Positions 7,206 to 13,533 of a DNA stretch of 13,533 bases are shown one piece after another. The stretch is from Candidatus Sulfopaludibacter sp. SbA3 (lineage in GTDB: Bacteria; Acidobacteriota; Terriglobia; Bryobacterales; Bryobacteraceae), in contig CAMDKT010000087.1 of the NCBI GenBank assembly GCA_945900935.1, forward strand, positions 1 through 13,533, read 5' to 3'. Position 1 is the stretch's first letter, and the number at the start of each line of letters is the position of its first letter. Position numbers and translations under genes: made by a program. The notes below the pieces were generated by a model. That model was given only the letters and a program-made list of their open reading frames with translations, was not told the origin of the DNA and did not search any database.

Positions 7206-9322
7206 AACCCTTCCTCTTTTTGCTCGCCGTGACCGCCTTCGCCCAGCGCGTCCCCTGGACCACCTCGCGACTCATCGGCTCCCCTGACCCCACTCCCCCA
7301 TACCGCCTCACCCGCGCCTTCCCCCAAGTCACCTTCAAAGAGCCCGTTTTCATTGCCCAGGACCCGCTCTCTGATCGCCTCTTCGTCGCCGAATACGGTG
7401 GGCGTATCCTGAGCTTTCTTCCGAACGATCCAAGCGGCAAGAAGGACCTCTTCCTCGAACTCGGCCGCGGCATTTCCGCCTTCTCCTTCCATCCCAAATA
7501 CAGCGAAAACGGGTACGTCTTCGTCTTCAGCCACGCTGACCTGAAAGCCGGCGCCCGCAAAGGCCAGATGAGCCAGATTTACCGCTTCAAACTCGACCCC
7601 GCCGGCAACCCGCCGCGTCTCGATCCGGCCTCGCAAACCCTAATTATCGATTGGCCTTCCGGCGGCCACAACGGCGGCGAAGCCATCATCGGCCCCGACG
7701 GCTATCTCTACGTCTCTACCGGTGATGGCACCAGCGGCTCCGACGTCAACAACTCCGGCCAAAATCTCACCGATCTCCACGCCGTCATGATGCGCCTCGA
7801 TGTTGACCGTCCCGATCCCGGCCGCAACTACGGCATTCCCAAGGACAACCCCTTCATCAACACGCCCAACGCGCGCCCCGAAATCTGGGCCTATGGCTAT
7901 CGCAACCCCTGGCGCTTCAGCTTCGATCCGGTCACCGGCCAGCCCTGGGTCGGCGACGTCGGCCAGGACATTTGGGAGATGATCGAAATCTCGAGCAAAG
8001 GCAGCAATCACGGCTGGAGTGTCCGCGAAGGCTCGCACCCTTTTCACCCCAATGCCGCCAAAGGCCCAACGCCTTTCACTAACCCCATCGTCGAGCACCA
8101 CCACACCGAATGCCGCTCCATCACCGGCGGCTACGTTTATCAAGGCAACAAGTTCCCGGAGCTGAAAGGCGTCTACATTTACGGCGATTACGAATACGGC
8201 AAAATGTGGGGTCTGCGCTATGACAACAAGAAAAAGAAGGTGACCTGGCACAAGGAATTTCTCGATAGCAACGTGAAGATATCCAGCTTCGGCGTCGGAC
8301 GCGACGGCTCTTTCTACGCCCTGGATTACGGCACCGGCGAGATCTTCCAACTCGAGCGCCGCCCGCCCGACGCTCCGCGCCCCGCCTTCCCCCGCAAGCT
8401 CAGCCAGACCGGCCTTTTTGAAAAGGTGAAAAGCCATCAGATCGCCGCCGGCGTCATTCCATACGACATCAATGCTCCCTTCTGGTCCGACGGCGCGCAC
8501 AAAGAGCGCTTCATCGCCATGCCGCCGAAAACGCAAATTACATTCGACGAGAAACCCGATCAGGCCTGGCAATTCGACGACGGCGCTGTCACCGTCAAAT
8601 CGTTCTCGCTCGACATGGAGGAGGGCAACGCCGCCACGCGCAAATACATCGAAACCCGCGTCGTCGTGAAGCAGGAGAACCATTGGGTCGGCTATTCGTA
8701 TGTGTGGAATGACGACCAGTCCGACGCGACGCTTGTCGCCGCCAATGGCCTCGACAAAACTTTTCGTATTAAGGAAGCCACCGGCGCCACACGCAAGCAA
8801 TCCTGGCACTACCCCAGCCGCAACGAATGCATGTTCTGCCACTCCCGCGCCGCCGGCTTCGTCCTCGGCCTCAACACCGGCCAAATGAACCGTGCCGATC
8901 AGCTCCAGAAGCTCTCCGCCAGCGGCCTCTTCAATAAACCTCTGCCAACGACAAAACTCCCCGCCTATCCCGATCCCTTCGACCCAAAAGCCGATATCAA
9001 CGAACGCGCCAAAACCTATCTCCAAGTCAACTGTGCCATGTGCCACGTCGACGACGGCGGCGGCAATTCGCCCATGATTCTTGGATACCGTACGCCGCTG
9101 GCGAAGGCGAAACTAGTCGGCGTCGAACCAACTCACGAAACGCTTGGGCTGGCCGATGCGAAGCTCGTCAATCCCGGCGTCCCGGCAAGCTCCGTTCTCC
9201 TGCGGCGCATCACAAAGCGCGGCGAATACCAGATGCCGCCAACCAGCACCAATCGCGTCGACACCGCCGGCGCGAAATTGATCGAGGACTGGATTCTTCA
9301 ACTCCCTAAAAATGCAAATTGA
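7202..9322 (+). CDS. Secreted PQQ-type sugar dehydrogenase fused to a diheme c-type cytochrome domain (SO2930-like)
   Basis: A 706-residue exported protein. Residues 1-15 (MKPFLFLLAVTAFAQ) are a signal peptide, and cleavage before RVPW is likely. Residues about 35-390 form a glucose/sorbosone dehydrogenase beta-propeller: the likely catalytic histidine H156 is in SGGHNGGEAIIGPDGYLY, and the PQQ-side arginine R234 in WAYGYRNPWRFSFD. After a linker (PYDINAPFWSDGAHKERF near 420-437) comes a cytochrome part with two haem c sites, C543-M-F-C546-H547 and C611-A-M-C614-H615. The C-terminal half matches the family known as SO2930-type diheme cytochromes. The fusion should oxidise an aldose or related sugar outside the cytoplasm and pass electrons through its own haems to the respiratory chain. 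The ATG at 7202 is chosen because the signal peptide starts there; the frame opens earlier at 7169. It overlaps the next gene by 11 bases. Confidence 0.9.
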   Translation: MKPFLFLLAVTAFAQRVPWTTSRLIGSPDPTPPYRLTRAFPQVTFKEPVFIAQDPLSDRLFVAEYGGRILSFLPNDPSGKKDLFLELGRGISAFSFHPKYSENGYVFVFSHADLKAGARKGQMSQIYRFKLDPAGNPPRLDPASQTLIIDWPSGGHNGGEAIIGPDGYLYVSTGDGTSGSDVNNSGQNLTDLHAVMMRLDVDRPDPGRNYGIPKDNPFINTPNARPEIWAYGYRNPWRFSFDPVTGQPWVGDVGQDIWEMIEISSKGSNHGWSVREGSHPFHPNAAKGPTPFTNPIVEHHHTECRSITGGYVYQGNKFPELKGVYIYGDYEYGKMWGLRYDNKKKKVTWHKEFLDSNVKISSFGVGRDGSFYALDYGTGEIFQLERRPPDAPRPAFPRKLSQTGLFEKVKSHQIAAGVIPYDINAPFWSDGAHKERFIAMPPKTQITFDEKPDQAWQFDDGAVTVKSFSLDMEEGNAATRKYIETRVVVKQENHWVGYSYVWNDDQSDATLVAANGLDKTFRIKEATGATRKQSWHYPSRNECMFCHSRAAGFVLGLNTGQMNRADQLQKLSASGLFNKPLPTTKLPAYPDPFDPKADINERAKTYLQVNCAMCHVDDGGGNSPMILGYRTPLAKAKLVGVEPTHETLGLADAKLVNPGVPASSVLLRRITKRGEYQMPPTSTNRVDTAGAKLIEDWILQLPKNAN

Positions 9323-10418
9323 CCGTATCACCCTCACCCACGTCCGCATTCCGCTTAACGAGCCGTTTCGCATCTCTAACGGCGAGGTGGCGGAGAAGGA
9401 CGGCATCGTCTGTGCCGTCGAATCCGATGGCCTCACGGGTCATGGCGAATCGTCCCCCATGGCCGGCAGCTTTTATTCAACCGATACGCCGGAGTCCTGC
9501 TGGAAGCAGTTGGTCACCCAACTCGGCCCCGCAATTCTCGGGCGCGAATTCGAAAACCTCGACGACGCCTCACAATGGATCGATCAGCAACCGGGAAGCA
9601 ACTTTGCCAAAGTGGGCATCGAAACCGCGCTTTGGGACATCGAGGCCCAACGCCAAGGGAAGCCCCTCCATCGCCTTCTGGGAGCGGAACGCGACCACGC
9701 CGAATCCGGCCTCGCCGTCGGTCTCTACGACACGCAAGAGCAACTCCTGAACACCATCGCCAAATACCTCCCCGATGGCTACAAGCGCGTCAAAATCAAG
9801 ATCTGCCCCGGTCACGATATCGAGCTGATAAAAGCCGTTCGCGCCCGCTTCGGCGACATTCCGCTGATGACTGACGCCAACGCTTCCTACACGTTGGCCG
9901 ATCTAAACGTCTATCAAAAGCTGGATGAATATGGGCTGAAAATGTACGAGCAGCCGTTAAAAGGCGAAGCGCTCGAAGACTCCGCAATTCTCCAACGAGC
10001 CATCAAAACACCCATCTGCCTGGATGAAAGTCTGGAGACTTTTCAAGACCTCGAACGCGCCGCCGAACTGCAATCGTTCAAAATCGCCAACATCAAAATC
10101 CAGCGCGTCGGCGGATTCCGCAACGCATTGAAGCTCTACCATCGTTGCCGCGAACTAGGCCTGTCGATCTGGGTCGGCACCATGCCCGAACTAGGCATCG
10201 GCCAAGCCCAAGGCGCGGCGCTTTCGGCCCTCGACGGCTGCGACTATCCCACCGACGTCGAAGCCAGCCGCCGCTGGTTTCAGGACGATATCATTGACCC
10301 GTTCCTTGCAGTAAAGAACGGCCTCATCAAACTTCCCGAAACCCCCGGCCTCGGCTACAAAATCAACGAAGACAAACTCCGGAAATACCAAATAGCCCGT
10401 CAGGAAATCAAATCATGA
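9312..10418 (+). CDS. Enolase-superfamily enzyme, o-succinylbenzoate synthase / N-succinylamino acid racemase type
   Basis: A 368-residue cytoplasmic enzyme of the muconate-lactonizing subgroup. Catalytic residues are all present and nearly in the numbering of characterised OSBS/NSAAR enzymes: the KxK pair K161 and K163 (RVKIKICPG), metal ligands D188 (TDAN), E213 (YEQPL) and D238 (LDES), and the opposing base K262 (IKIQRVGG). The capping domain with the RIPLNEPFRIS strand is at 11-22 and the barrel ends with PGLGYKINEDKLRKY. The lysine pair argues for racemase, epimerase or OSBS chemistry rather than the histidine-based acid-sugar dehydratases. No other menaquinone genes are nearby, and both neighbours are a sugar dehydrogenase and a 2-oxo-acid aldolase, so N-succinylamino acid racemase, dipeptide epimerase or a new specificity is more likely than menC. 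It overlaps both neighbours (11 and 4 bases), implying one operon. Confidence 0.87.
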   Translation: MQIDRITLTHVRIPLNEPFRISNGEVAEKDGIVCAVESDGLTGHGESSPMAGSFYSTDTPESCWKQLVTQLGPAILGREFENLDDASQWIDQQPGSNFAKVGIETALWDIEAQRQGKPLHRLLGAERDHAESGLAVGLYDTQEQLLNTIAKYLPDGYKRVKIKICPGHDIELIKAVRARFGDIPLMTDANASYTLADLNVYQKLDEYGLKMYEQPLKGEALEDSAILQRAIKTPICLDESLETFQDLERAAELQSFKIANIKIQRVGGFRNALKLYHRCRELGLSIWVGTMPELGIGQAQGAALSALDGCDYPTDVEASRRWFQDDIIDPFLAVKNGLIKLPETPGLGYKINEDKLRKYQIARQEIKS

Positions 10419-11173
10419 AAAACCGCTGGTCCAGTCTCGAACAGGGCGACACCCTCATGGGCTCCTTCATCTCCACCGGCTACCCCGTCAACACGGAGCT
10501 GATGGGCATCGCCGGCTTCGACTTCTTAATCATCGATCTCGAACACGGAATGGGCTCCGAGCGGGACATCCTCCACCAGCTCTACGCGCTGCAAAACACG
10601 AAGGCCATCCCCGTCGTCCGCGTCGAGTCCCACGAAAAGCAACGCGTCCACCGCCTGCTCGATTTGGGCGCGCAGGGCATCATGTTCCCCCGAGTTAACA
10701 ATGCCGACGAGGCCCGTGCCTGCGTCGCCGCCATGCGTTATCCGCCTGACGGCGTCCGCGGCGTCGCCACCATCGTCCGCGCCGCCGGCTACGGCACGCA
10801 CTATAACGATTACCGCGTCGAATCCAAAACCACGCTCCTGCCCATCATCCAAATTGAAAGCGCTGAGGCCGTGAAGAACGTCGAAGAAATCGCCGCCGTC
10901 GATGGCATCGGCGTCCTCTTCGTCGGCCCTATGGATCTCTCGACAAGCCTCGGCATCTTCCGTCAATACGATCATCCGCTCTTCATCGACGCCCTCAACA
11001 AAACCTTGGAGGCCGCGAGAAAGCACAACCGTGCCGCCGGCATCCTGCTGCCAGGTATCGAAACCACTCGTCATTACCGCGATATGGGCTTTCGCTTCAT
11101 CACCGCCGGCACCGATGTGCTGCTGCTGAAAACCGCCGCCGCTCAGCTCGCGCAGGATTTGCGGGATGCCTGA
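10415..11173 (+). CDS. HpcH/HpaI-family class II aldolase (2-oxo acid aldolase)
   Basis: A 252-residue metal-dependent aldolase, expected to cleave 2-keto-3-deoxy acids or 4-hydroxy-2-oxo acids to pyruvate and an aldehyde. The catalytic histidine H44 is in IIDLEHGMG, R69 in PVVRVES, metal ligands E148 in IIQIESAEAV and D174 in VGPMDLSTSLG. The C-terminal ITAGTDVLLL segment is standard for the family. Close relatives include 2-keto-3-deoxy-L-rhamnonate aldolase and HpaI; the exact substrate is open. The ATG at 10415 forms an ATGA with the upstream enolase-superfamily gene, and the chain continues back to 6568. The last roughly 65 bases of this gene are repeated at 11527-11593, where they end the truncated DUF1016 gene. 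This copy is the complete one. Confidence 0.92.
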   Translation: MKNRWSSLEQGDTLMGSFISTGYPVNTELMGIAGFDFLIIDLEHGMGSERDILHQLYALQNTKAIPVVRVESHEKQRVHRLLDLGAQGIMFPRVNNADEARACVAAMRYPPDGVRGVATIVRAAGYGTHYNDYRVESKTTLLPIIQIESAEAVKNVEEIAAVDGIGVLFVGPMDLSTSLGIFRQYDHPLFIDALNKTLEAARKHNRAAGILLPGIETTRHYRDMGFRFITAGTDVLLLKTAAAQLAQDLRDA

Positions 11174-11519
11174 GTTCTGAAGCCCATGCCGGAGCAAATC
11201 CCCAGTACACAAACCTATGCGGCGCTCCTTGCCAGCATCAAGGAACGCATCCGGAGCGCCCAGATTCGGGCCGCTCTTTCGGTCAATCGTGAACTGGTGC
11301 TTCTCTACTGGGGCATTGGCGCCGAGATCAACCGCAGGCAGAAGCAGGAAGGGTGGGGGACGAAAGTTATCGAGAATCTGGCCGGTGATCTTAGACGGAG
11401 CTTCCCGGATATGCAGGGGTTCTCTCCCCGTAACCTGAAGTATATGAGGGCCTTCGCTGAAGCGTGGCCCGAGGAATCAATTGTGCAGCAGGCTGCTGCA
11501 CAATTGCCGTGGTTCCACA
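11107..11519 (+). repeat. Direct repeat, copy 1 (aldolase tail + spacer + DUF1016 5' part)
   Basis: This stretch aligns without a gap to 11527-11939, at a constant offset of 420 bases. By hand count, 11107-11271 has 5 mismatches in 165 positions, while 11281-11520 has 72 mismatches in 240 positions. The highly similar part covers the aldolase C-terminus, the 12-base spacer and the first roughly 29 codons of DUF1016. The diverged part is the rest of the DUF1016 N-terminal region. The two similarity levels meet sharply near 11272-11280. Confidence 0.9.
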
Positions 11520-11593
11520 GTGCCGGCGGCACTGATGTGCTGCTGCTGAAAACCGCCGCCGCTCAGCTCGCGCAGGATTTGCGGGAGGCCTGA
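11186..11593 (+). pseudogene. Truncated DUF1016 (YhcG-like) N-terminal domain ending in a copy of the aldolase C-terminus
   Basis: A 135-codon open frame. Residues 1-111 match the DUF1016 N-terminal region of the complete gene at 11606 without gaps (for example YAALLASIKERIRSAQIRAA, EGWGTKVIENLAGDLR, PRNLKYMRAFAEAWP). After PWFH, where the complete protein continues HNLTLLEKV, the frame switches to SAGGTDVLLLKTAAAQLAQ, which is the end of the aldolase encoded at 10415-11173. The nuclease domain is therefore missing. The aldolase tail is read in its native frame because the repeat offset, 420 bases, is divisible by three. The gene lies 12 bases after the aldolase and 12 bases before the complete copy. 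Silent positions are more G-rich than in the C-rich genes around it (row 11341-11400 has 25 G and 8 C). It may be translated as a lone DUF1016_N protein, but it looks like a recombination remnant. Confidence 0.8.
11478..11506. repeat. 29-base perfect palindrome in the truncated DUF1016 gene
   Basis: Two 14-base arms, CAATTGTGCAGCAG and its exact reverse complement, flank a single central G. It lies inside the reading frame (encoding IVQQAAAQL) and ends 14 bases before the point where the frame switches to the aldolase tail. There is no T-run after it, so a terminator is unlikely. Confidence 0.9.
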
Positions 11594-11939
11594 GATCTGA
11601 AGCCCATGCCGGAACAAATCCCCAGCACACAAACCTATGCGGCGCTCCTTGCCAGCATCAAGGAACGCATCCGGAGCGCCCAGATTCGGGCTGCTGTGGC
11701 TGTCAACCAGGAGCTTGTCGTCCTCTATTGGACCATTGGAAAAGAAATTCTGACCCGGCAACGCACGGAAGGTTGGGGCACGAAAGTCATCGACCAACTC
11801 GCGAAAGATCTTCGCCAAATATTTCCGGAAATGCAGGGCTTGTCTCCCCGGAACCTGAAATACATGAGAGCCCTGGCCGAAGCGTGGCCAGACGAAGCAA
11901 TTGTGCAAGCGCCCCTTGCACAATTGACCTGGTACCACA
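11527..11939 (+). repeat. Direct repeat, copy 2
   Basis: The second unit of the 420-base-offset repeat. It begins in the aldolase-tail copy that closes the truncated DUF1016 gene and runs into the complete DUF1016 gene. Similarity starts within a few bases of the breakpoint at about 11520, where copy 1 stops resembling DUF1016. It ends at about 11940, where the complete gene continues into sequence that copy 1 lacks. Confidence 0.9.
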
Positions 11940-12640
11940 ACCTCACGCTTCTGGAAAAAGTGAAGTCCTCAGAGGAGCGCCTGTGGTACGCCAAGGCTGC
12001 TATCCAAAACGGCTGGAGCCGCAACGTCCTCGTCATGCAAATTGAAGGCGGCTTGCACCGCCGCCAGGGGAAAGCGATCACAAACTTTCAAACGACGCTT
12101 CCCAAGCCGCAGTCGGACCTCGCGCAACAACTCCTCAAAGATCCCTACAACTTCGATTTCCTCACCCTCGCAACCGCAGCCCATGAGCGCGACCTCGAAC
12201 GAGGCCTTCTCGTTCACATCCGCCAGTTCCTGGTCGAACTCGGCGTCGGCTTCGCCTTCGTCGGAAGCCAGGTGCCGCTCGAGGTGGGCGGGGAGGATTT
12301 CTTTATCGACCTGCTCTTCTACCATCTGAAGCTCAGAGCCTTCGTGGTGATTGATTTGAAGACGACGCCATTCAAACCGGAGTACTCCGGCAAGATGAAT
12401 TTCTATCTCGCCGCCGTCGATGATCTAATGCGCTATCCCGGCGACCAACCCAGCATCGGCCTGATCCTCTGCAAAACGAAGAACCGCATCATTGCCGAAT
12501 ACGCTCTCAGGAACATGTCGGCGCCGATGGGAATTTCGGAGTTCACGCATCTCGAACATCTCCCTGAGCAGCTTAAAGGAACGTTGCCCACCATTCAGGA
12601 AATTGAGGCGGAACTTGGGCCGGACCGGCCGGTTGAGTGA
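11606..12640 (+). CDS. DUF1016 family protein (YhcG-like) with C-terminal PD-(D/E)XK nuclease domain
   Basis: A complete 344-residue protein of the YhcG/DUF1016 family, predicted to bind and cut or process DNA. The helical N-terminal domain covers about residues 11-160 (SIKERIRSAQIRAA, YWTIGKEI, EGWGTKVI, SPRNLKYMRALAEAWP, HNLTLLEKVK). The C-terminal nuclease domain covers about 185-335: GFAFVGSQVPLEVGGEDFFID with the active-site aspartate D235, then the D-x-K motif D250-L-K252 in FVVIDLKTTPF, then KMNFYLAAVDD and IGLILCKTKN. Family members often sit in defence or mobile regions, but their biological role is not settled. The start codon lies 12 bases after the truncated copy, with the same spacer as that copy has after the aldolase. 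No clear ribosome-binding site is seen. Only 16 bases separate its stop from the convergent transporter gene. Confidence 0.92.
   Translation: MPEQIPSTQTYAALLASIKERIRSAQIRAAVAVNQELVVLYWTIGKEILTRQRTEGWGTKVIDQLAKDLRQIFPEMQGLSPRNLKYMRALAEAWPDEAIVQAPLAQLTWYHNLTLLEKVKSSEERLWYAKAAIQNGWSRNVLVMQIEGGLHRRQGKAITNFQTTLPKPQSDLAQQLLKDPYNFDFLTLATAAHERDLERGLLVHIRQFLVELGVGFAFVGSQVPLEVGGEDFFIDLLFYHLKLRAFVVIDLKTTPFKPEYSGKMNFYLAAVDDLMRYPGDQPSIGLILCKTKNRIIAEYALRNMSAPMGISEFTHLEHLPEQLKGTLPTIQEIEAELGPDRPVE
11898..11926. repeat. 29-base palindrome in the complete DUF1016 gene
   Basis: Two 12-base arms, CAATTGTGCAAG and its exact reverse complement, flank CGCCC. It sits exactly 420 bases after the palindrome of copy 1 and encodes IVQAPLAQL. 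The arms differ from those of copy 1 in their inner bases on both sides, yet still pair fully. Confidence 0.9.
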
Positions 12641-12656
12641 AAGCTAAAAATCGCCC

Positions 12657-13533
12657 CTACCCAACCCGCCCAGCCACCGCCGGCCGCCTGACCACCACCA
12701 CATAAGCAAAAATCCCCAGCACAAGCCAAAACCCCGTTGCCTTAATCGGCGCGTCGAAACTTCCCGTCTGCTGCACCAGCCAACCCGTCAGCCACGGCGC
12801 CACAATCCCAGCCAGATTCGCCGCCGTATTCTGTATCGCCACCGGCACCGCCCCTGGCATCAGCGTCTGCGTCAGCGCCCAGTAATTCGCCGTTGCCAAT
12901 CCCAGCCCGCATAGCGACGCCACCGTCAATCCCACCATCAATTCCTTCGAATCCGTAAACACGCTCAACGTCTGCATCGCCGCCAGCACGAAACCCGCCA
13001 CCGTAAACGAGCGCCGCACAAAAATCGGCTCCATCCCGCGCGCAATCAGCTTGTCTGCAGCCCATCCTCCGAGCGCCGCCACCACCGCCATCCCCCCAAA
13101 CGAAACGCCGCCAAACCAGTTCGAATCCTTGATCGACATCCCATGCGTTTTCTGAAAATACTGCGGCATCCAAGTCATGCAGTAATAGACAAAATACATG
13201 TAGCAGTACGTGCCCAGAATGATGCCCCACATCACCCGGCTCTTCAACGCCGCCCCCAGTTTAATGCTCTCCGCCACCGTCCCCGCCGTCGATGGCAGCG
13301 CCGCCGGATCATCCCGCCGGACCCAGGCCAGCCACGGCCCCAGCCACAACAAACTCCCCAGCCCCAGAATCATAAACATCGCCGGCCAGCCCTGCGTCGC
13401 CACCAGATATCCCGCCAGCGGCAGCCCCACCGCCGGACCGATTTTCGTCCCCGTCATATACACGCCAACCGCGAATCCTCGCTCCTTCTCCACGAAGTGC
13501 GCGCGAATGTAGCGCAGCGAGGAAGACGTCACC
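12657..13533 (-). CDS. MFS transporter, anion:cation symporter (ACS)-like, 3' part (N-terminus outside window)
   Basis: The frame is open to the window edge, so the first helices and the start codon are missing; 292 codons at most are visible. About eight membrane segments can be seen, including TGTKIGPAVGLPLAGYLVA, WPAMFMILGLGSLLWLGPWL, WGIILGTYCYMYFVYYC, FGGMAVVAALGGWAADKL and FWLVLGIFAYVVVV. The ERGFAVGVYMTGTKIG segment after a charged loop, the central hydrophilic loop (DDPAALPSTAGTVAE) and GGWAADKLIARG in the second half are typical of the ACS family, whose members carry hexuronates, galactarate, glucarate or galactonate with protons. This fits the sugar dehydrogenase and 2-oxo-acid aldolase genes on the other strand, but substrate and co-regulation are inferred. 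It converges on the DUF1016 gene and has C-rich plus-strand usage like region 2190-11180. Confidence 0.88.
   Translation of the reverse strand, partial: VTSSSLRYIRAHFVEKERGFAVGVYMTGTKIGPAVGLPLAGYLVATQGWPAMFMILGLGSLLWLGPWLAWVRRDDPAALPSTAGTVAESIKLGAALKSRVMWGIILGTYCYMYFVYYCMTWMPQYFQKTHGMSIKDSNWFGGVSFGGMAVVAALGGWAADKLIARGMEPIFVRRSFTVAGFVLAAMQTLSVFTDSKELMVGLTVASLCGLGLATANYWALTQTLMPGAVPVAIQNTAANLAGIVAPWLTGWLVQQTGSFDAPIKATGFWLVLGIFAYVVVVRRPAVAGRVG

Noticed and set aside
7640..9046. Long minus-strand open frame of 468 codons opposite the sugar dehydrogenase gene.
   Set aside because: It is a shadow frame caused by C-rich silent positions. Its translation is low-complexity (rich in A, G, V, D) with no family motifs, whereas the plus strand encodes clear propeller and haem motifs.
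11478..11506. The palindrome as a transcription terminator.
   Set aside because: It lies inside an open frame, has no following T-run, and is mirrored inside the complete gene at 11898-11926 where termination would be harmful.
11101..11940. The repeat as an insertion sequence or transposon edge.
   Set aside because: There is no transposase, no terminal inverted repeat pair and no short target duplication. The repeated segment is made of neighbouring chromosomal genes.
12641..12656. Terminator between the convergent DUF1016 and MFS genes.
   Set aside because: Only 16 bases are available and no stem-loop is visible in them.

Overview
The window is GC-rich bacterial DNA, almost fully coding. 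It has no rRNA, tRNA, CRISPR array or recognisable insertion sequence. The gene mix points to an Acidobacteriota-like soil bacterium, possibly of the Solibacter/Bryobacter group: a remnant of the DUF1552 family, a sugar dehydrogenase fused to a diheme cytochrome, and an archaeal-type glucan phosphorylase. This placement is an inference from gene content, not from a marker gene.

Layout: (1) 2-2189, plus strand: the end of an unrecognised conserved protein, an HldE-like PfkB sugar kinase and a ROK sugar kinase, joined by 4-base ATGA overlaps. (2) 2175-3939, minus strand: an ABC exporter pair of LolD/MacB type, a permease followed by its ATPase, which converges on the ROK gene with a 15-base overlap. 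(3) 3991-6534, plus strand: an alpha-glucan phosphorylase, divergent from the permease across a 51-base gap. (4) 6568-11173, plus strand: a tight gene string made of a shrunken DUF1552 remnant, a YjbR/MmcQ-like protein, a secreted PQQ-type sugar dehydrogenase with two haem c sites, an enolase-superfamily enzyme of the OSBS/N-succinylamino acid racemase type, and an HpcH/HpaI class II aldolase. (5) 11186-12640, plus strand: a truncated and then a complete DUF1016 (YhcG-like) PD-(D/E)XK nuclease gene. (6) 12657-13533, minus strand: the 3' part of an MFS transporter gene of the anion:cation symporter type.

Regions 1 and 3 suggest sugar phosphorylation and storage-glucan breakdown. Region 4 plus the transporter in region 6 looks like a module for oxidising sugars outside the cytoplasm and handling acidic sugar products inside. 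The substrates cannot be read from the sequence.

The most unusual part is 11101-11940. The end of the aldolase gene and the first part of the DUF1016 gene occur twice, in the same frame, exactly 420 bases apart. As a result the first DUF1016 reading frame ends in a copy of the aldolase C-terminus instead of its nuclease domain. The two copies are about 97% identical over the aldolase-tail/spacer/start part but only about 70% identical over the rest. Each carries a 29-base palindrome with different but matching arms just before the breakpoint. This looks like recombination between two diverged alleles of a nuclease gene, or possibly an assembly product of two strains. A second large-scale signal is a change of strand base bias (G-rich to C-rich on the plus strand) near 2190.
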